Assembly (NCBI GenBank): GCA_035296965.1
Contig: DATGZX010000196.1
Span: forward strand, 1 to 6,806
Source: DATGZX01 sp035296965
GTDB taxonomy: Bacteria > Planctomycetota > Planctomycetia > Gemmatales > Gemmataceae
Direction: 5' to 3'
Length of the DNA stretch: 6,806 bases
The notes beneath the pieces are model-generated. The model was not told the origin of the DNA. It saw only the letters and a program-made list of their open reading frames with translations, and did no database searches. Below, in pieces: positions 5,595 through 6,806 of the stretch (its first letter is position 1; the number at the start of each line of letters is the position of its first letter). The position numbers were made by a program, and so were the translations under genes.

Positions 5595-6320
5595 TCAGTC
5601 TTGCGCGCCTTTGAGGTCGCAACCGCTCTCGGGCTCCAACCCGTTCGGTTGGTCCCAATCGTTGGAAGGAACCTCGTCATAAGGGGCGCCGAACTCCTGC
5701 TTGACCATGCTGAAGCGTGTCGGCAGATCGGAGCCTTGGTTCCCGTATTCAACGACCCAGAAATAATCGTAGGTGCCGCTCGGCCAAGTCACCGGGACGC
5801 CACGAAGCTGATCGAGCTTTAGAAGCTGGCGGAGTGTCACCGCCTTCCCCGGGTAGGCATTTTCCAGCTTCTTGTTAGCGATGTGCTTGTGCTCCCAGAC
5901 CATCACCACTGTCTTGCCTTGCCATAGCGGGTTGACCATGAGGTCGTGCGCGGCCTCTTGGGTGCGCAGGTTCAACGTCTCCGTCACGCCGTCCTTGTCT
6001 ACGCCCTTCTGCGGCACCACCGAATAAAGCGCGAGAGGTTGGTGCCAGGAGGCCACGGCTGGGGATGCGAGCTCGAGCGCGTGCAAGGTGATGGCGAGAA
6101 AGGCCGCCGGCTCCTCCCCCGGAGCGAACAGCGACTTCGCAGCGCCGCTGCCGAGATAGTTGGCGACGAGCGCGTCTGCCCGCTGCTGTCCAACGCCGCA
6201 AAGTTTCCACTTATCCGCCTTCTCGCCGTGGCGCAGGATGATGATTCGCGCAGGAGTGGCGAGGGCGGTACCAAGGCCAGCCAGACAGAGCATCGTCGCG
6301 AGAGCCAGTCGAAGAACCAT
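5595..6320 (-). CDS. Exported histidine phosphatase superfamily protein
   Basis: A 241-residue protein starting MVLRLALATMLCL, with a signal peptide likely cut after ALA at residue 21, so periplasmic. Right after the signal it has IIILRHGEKADKW (26-38). This is the RHG/E catalytic motif of the phosphoglycerate-mutase-like histidine phosphatase superfamily, with H31 as the predicted phospho-accepting nucleophile. A following helix has the expected GxxRADALVxY pattern (42-55). The second active-site His is probably in VVMVWEHKHIA (138-148; H144 or H146), after a beta strand. The C-terminal third (YDYFWVVEYG, 184-193) resembles the closing strand of the fold. The substrate is unknown; acid phosphatase or phosphoester hydrolase activity is the family inference. 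The ATG at 6320 is chosen because AGGGAG (6328-6333) lies seven bases upstream; an in-frame GTG at 6347 would add nine residues ahead of the signal peptide and is less likely. It converges on the sugar dehydrogenase. Confidence 0.82.
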   Translation of the reverse strand: MVLRLALATMLCLAGLGTALATPARIIILRHGEKADKWKLCGVGQQRADALVANYLGSGAAKSLFAPGEEPAAFLAITLHALELASPAVASWHQPLALYSVVPQKGVDKDGVTETLNLRTQEAAHDLMVNPLWQGKTVVMVWEHKHIANKKLENAYPGKAVTLRQLLKLDQLRGVPVTWPSGTYDYFWVVEYGNQGSDLPTRFSMVKQEFGAPYDEVPSNDWDQPNGLEPESGCDLKGAQD

Positions 6321-6426
6321 GAGGCTTCTCCCTTTCAATGTAGTCACGTTGCTATCTGCAGCGCCGAGCCGTTAATGAATGCAAGCGCGGTTACTGCGTC
6401 TGCCGAGAAGACCGCTCGCATCTGGG

Positions 6427-6450
6427 TTGCAAACCAACTTGCAAACGAAC
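6427..6450. repeat. Imperfect 12-bp tandem repeat upstream of the phosphatase gene
   Basis: TTGCAAACCAAC is followed directly by TTGCAAACGAAC (one mismatch), about 107 bases upstream of the phosphatase start codon. Two adjacent copies one helical turn apart could be a regulator binding site, or simply a chance duplication. Confidence 0.4.
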
Positions 6451-6565
6451 CGTTCGGGACGGCGCGGTACTGGATAGAGCGAGTATCCATAGCTAGAACA
6501 AAAATGTCGAATTGGAGCACACGGTTGGCTACTGCGCGACATCCGCCAGCCTGAACATCTTAGAA

Positions 6566-6806
6566 CTACTTGATCTCGTAGCAGGTGGTTACCACGCGCG
6601 GATCGCGCATCACGTTCAGCACGGAGCATTGCACGAGATAATTGTGCTCCTTATGCTTGAAGAGGATCAGCGAACGGTTTTCCCAGGCCGCGACGTAGCC
6701 CGCCACCTCCCAGCCGTCGGCGATCAGCTTCTCGATGGTTAGCGACGGCTCCTGGGCTGGCGCAGGACCGGCGGCGAACGAGGGGGCCAGAGCGCAGCCA
6801 AGGGCC
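6566..6806 (-). CDS. Small probably exported protein of unknown function, C-terminal part
   Basis: The last 79 residues of a minus-strand gene whose start lies beyond the right edge. It opens with ALGCALAPSFAAGPAPA, which looks like the end of a signal peptide and an Ala/Pro linker. A compact domain then starts at SLTIEKLIADGWEVAGY (partial residues 21-37). It continues through WENRSLILFKHKEHNYLVQCS to TTCYEIK at the C-terminus, ending with TAG at 6566-6568. The alternation of a helix (EKLIADGWEV) with strands (SLILFKH, NYLVQCS) and two Cys (60 and 75), which might form a disulfide, suggest a small periplasmic alpha/beta domain. Similar short exported hypotheticals with an 'IexLixxGyeV' start are common in Bradyrhizobium-like genomes; this is recalled, not searched. 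It is encoded in the same direction as the phosphatase gene, 245 bases upstream, so joint transcription is possible but unproven. Confidence 0.75.
   Translation of the reverse strand, partial: ALGCALAPSFAAGPAPAQEPSLTIEKLIADGWEVAGYVAAWENRSLILFKHKEHNYLVQCSVLNVMRDPRVVTTCYEIK

Noticed and set aside
5946..6554. 202-codon plus-strand frame over the phosphatase, including a 59-codon tail from ATG 6375
   Set aside because: Most of it is antisense to the phosphatase. The tail outside that gene looks mildly protein-like but has no ribosome binding site and no family match.
6372..6629. 85-codon minus-strand frame at the right end
   Set aside because: It overlaps the better-supported partial gene ending at 6566 in another frame on the same strand, whose translation has a signal-peptide end and an ordered domain.
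1..6806. Possible new defence, CRISPR or mobile system
   Set aside because: No repeat-spacer array, integrase, transposase, nuclease, toxin-antitoxin pair or attachment site could be recognised; genes belong to ordinary transport and envelope families.

Overview
The window looks like chromosomal DNA from a GC-rich alphaproteobacterium, most likely Bradyrhizobium or a close relative. This rests on family resemblance rather than a search: an HWE/HisKA_2-like kinase tail, a sorbosone-dehydrogenase-type protein with the AFGDW...PGVRRL N-terminal motif, a small His/Ala-rich protein, and GC-rich codon use. The genes are unrelated housekeeping or envelope functions with long gaps between them, so this reads as a patchwork accessory region and not one pathway.

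Left part (1-1573): the C-terminal end of a sensor histidine kinase enters from the left edge and is followed by a compact hairpin. Next comes an intact AI-2E family (PerM/TqsA-like) membrane protein on the plus strand. It runs towards a convergent minus-strand gene, and the 160-bp gap between them holds two hairpins.

Middle part (1574-3230): a full-length FtsX/MacB-type ABC permease lies on the minus strand. It overlaps (TTGA) the tail of its ABC ATPase partner. That ATPase is a remnant: only the part from Walker B to the C-terminus remains (about 68 codons), and the Walker A and signature regions are replaced by unrelated DNA from about position 2896. The replacement DNA carries two tiny basic reading frames overlapping by ATGA on the opposite strand, then a well-formed gene for a 70-residue histidine/alanine-rich protein with a strong ribosome binding site.

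Right part (3443-6806): about 700 bases show no convincing gene. They are followed by a secreted six-bladed-propeller sugar dehydrogenase of the PQQ sGDH/L-sorbosone dehydrogenase type (plus strand), converging on a secreted histidine-phosphatase-superfamily protein (minus strand) with a hairpin between them. At the right edge is the C-terminal 79 residues of another small, probably exported minus-strand protein of unknown function.

I found no CRISPR array, tRNA, rRNA, intact insertion sequence or recognisable defence system. The best leads are the broken ABC ATPase with its orphaned intact permease, the small genes at the break, and the His-rich protein. None of these amounts to a demonstrated new system.
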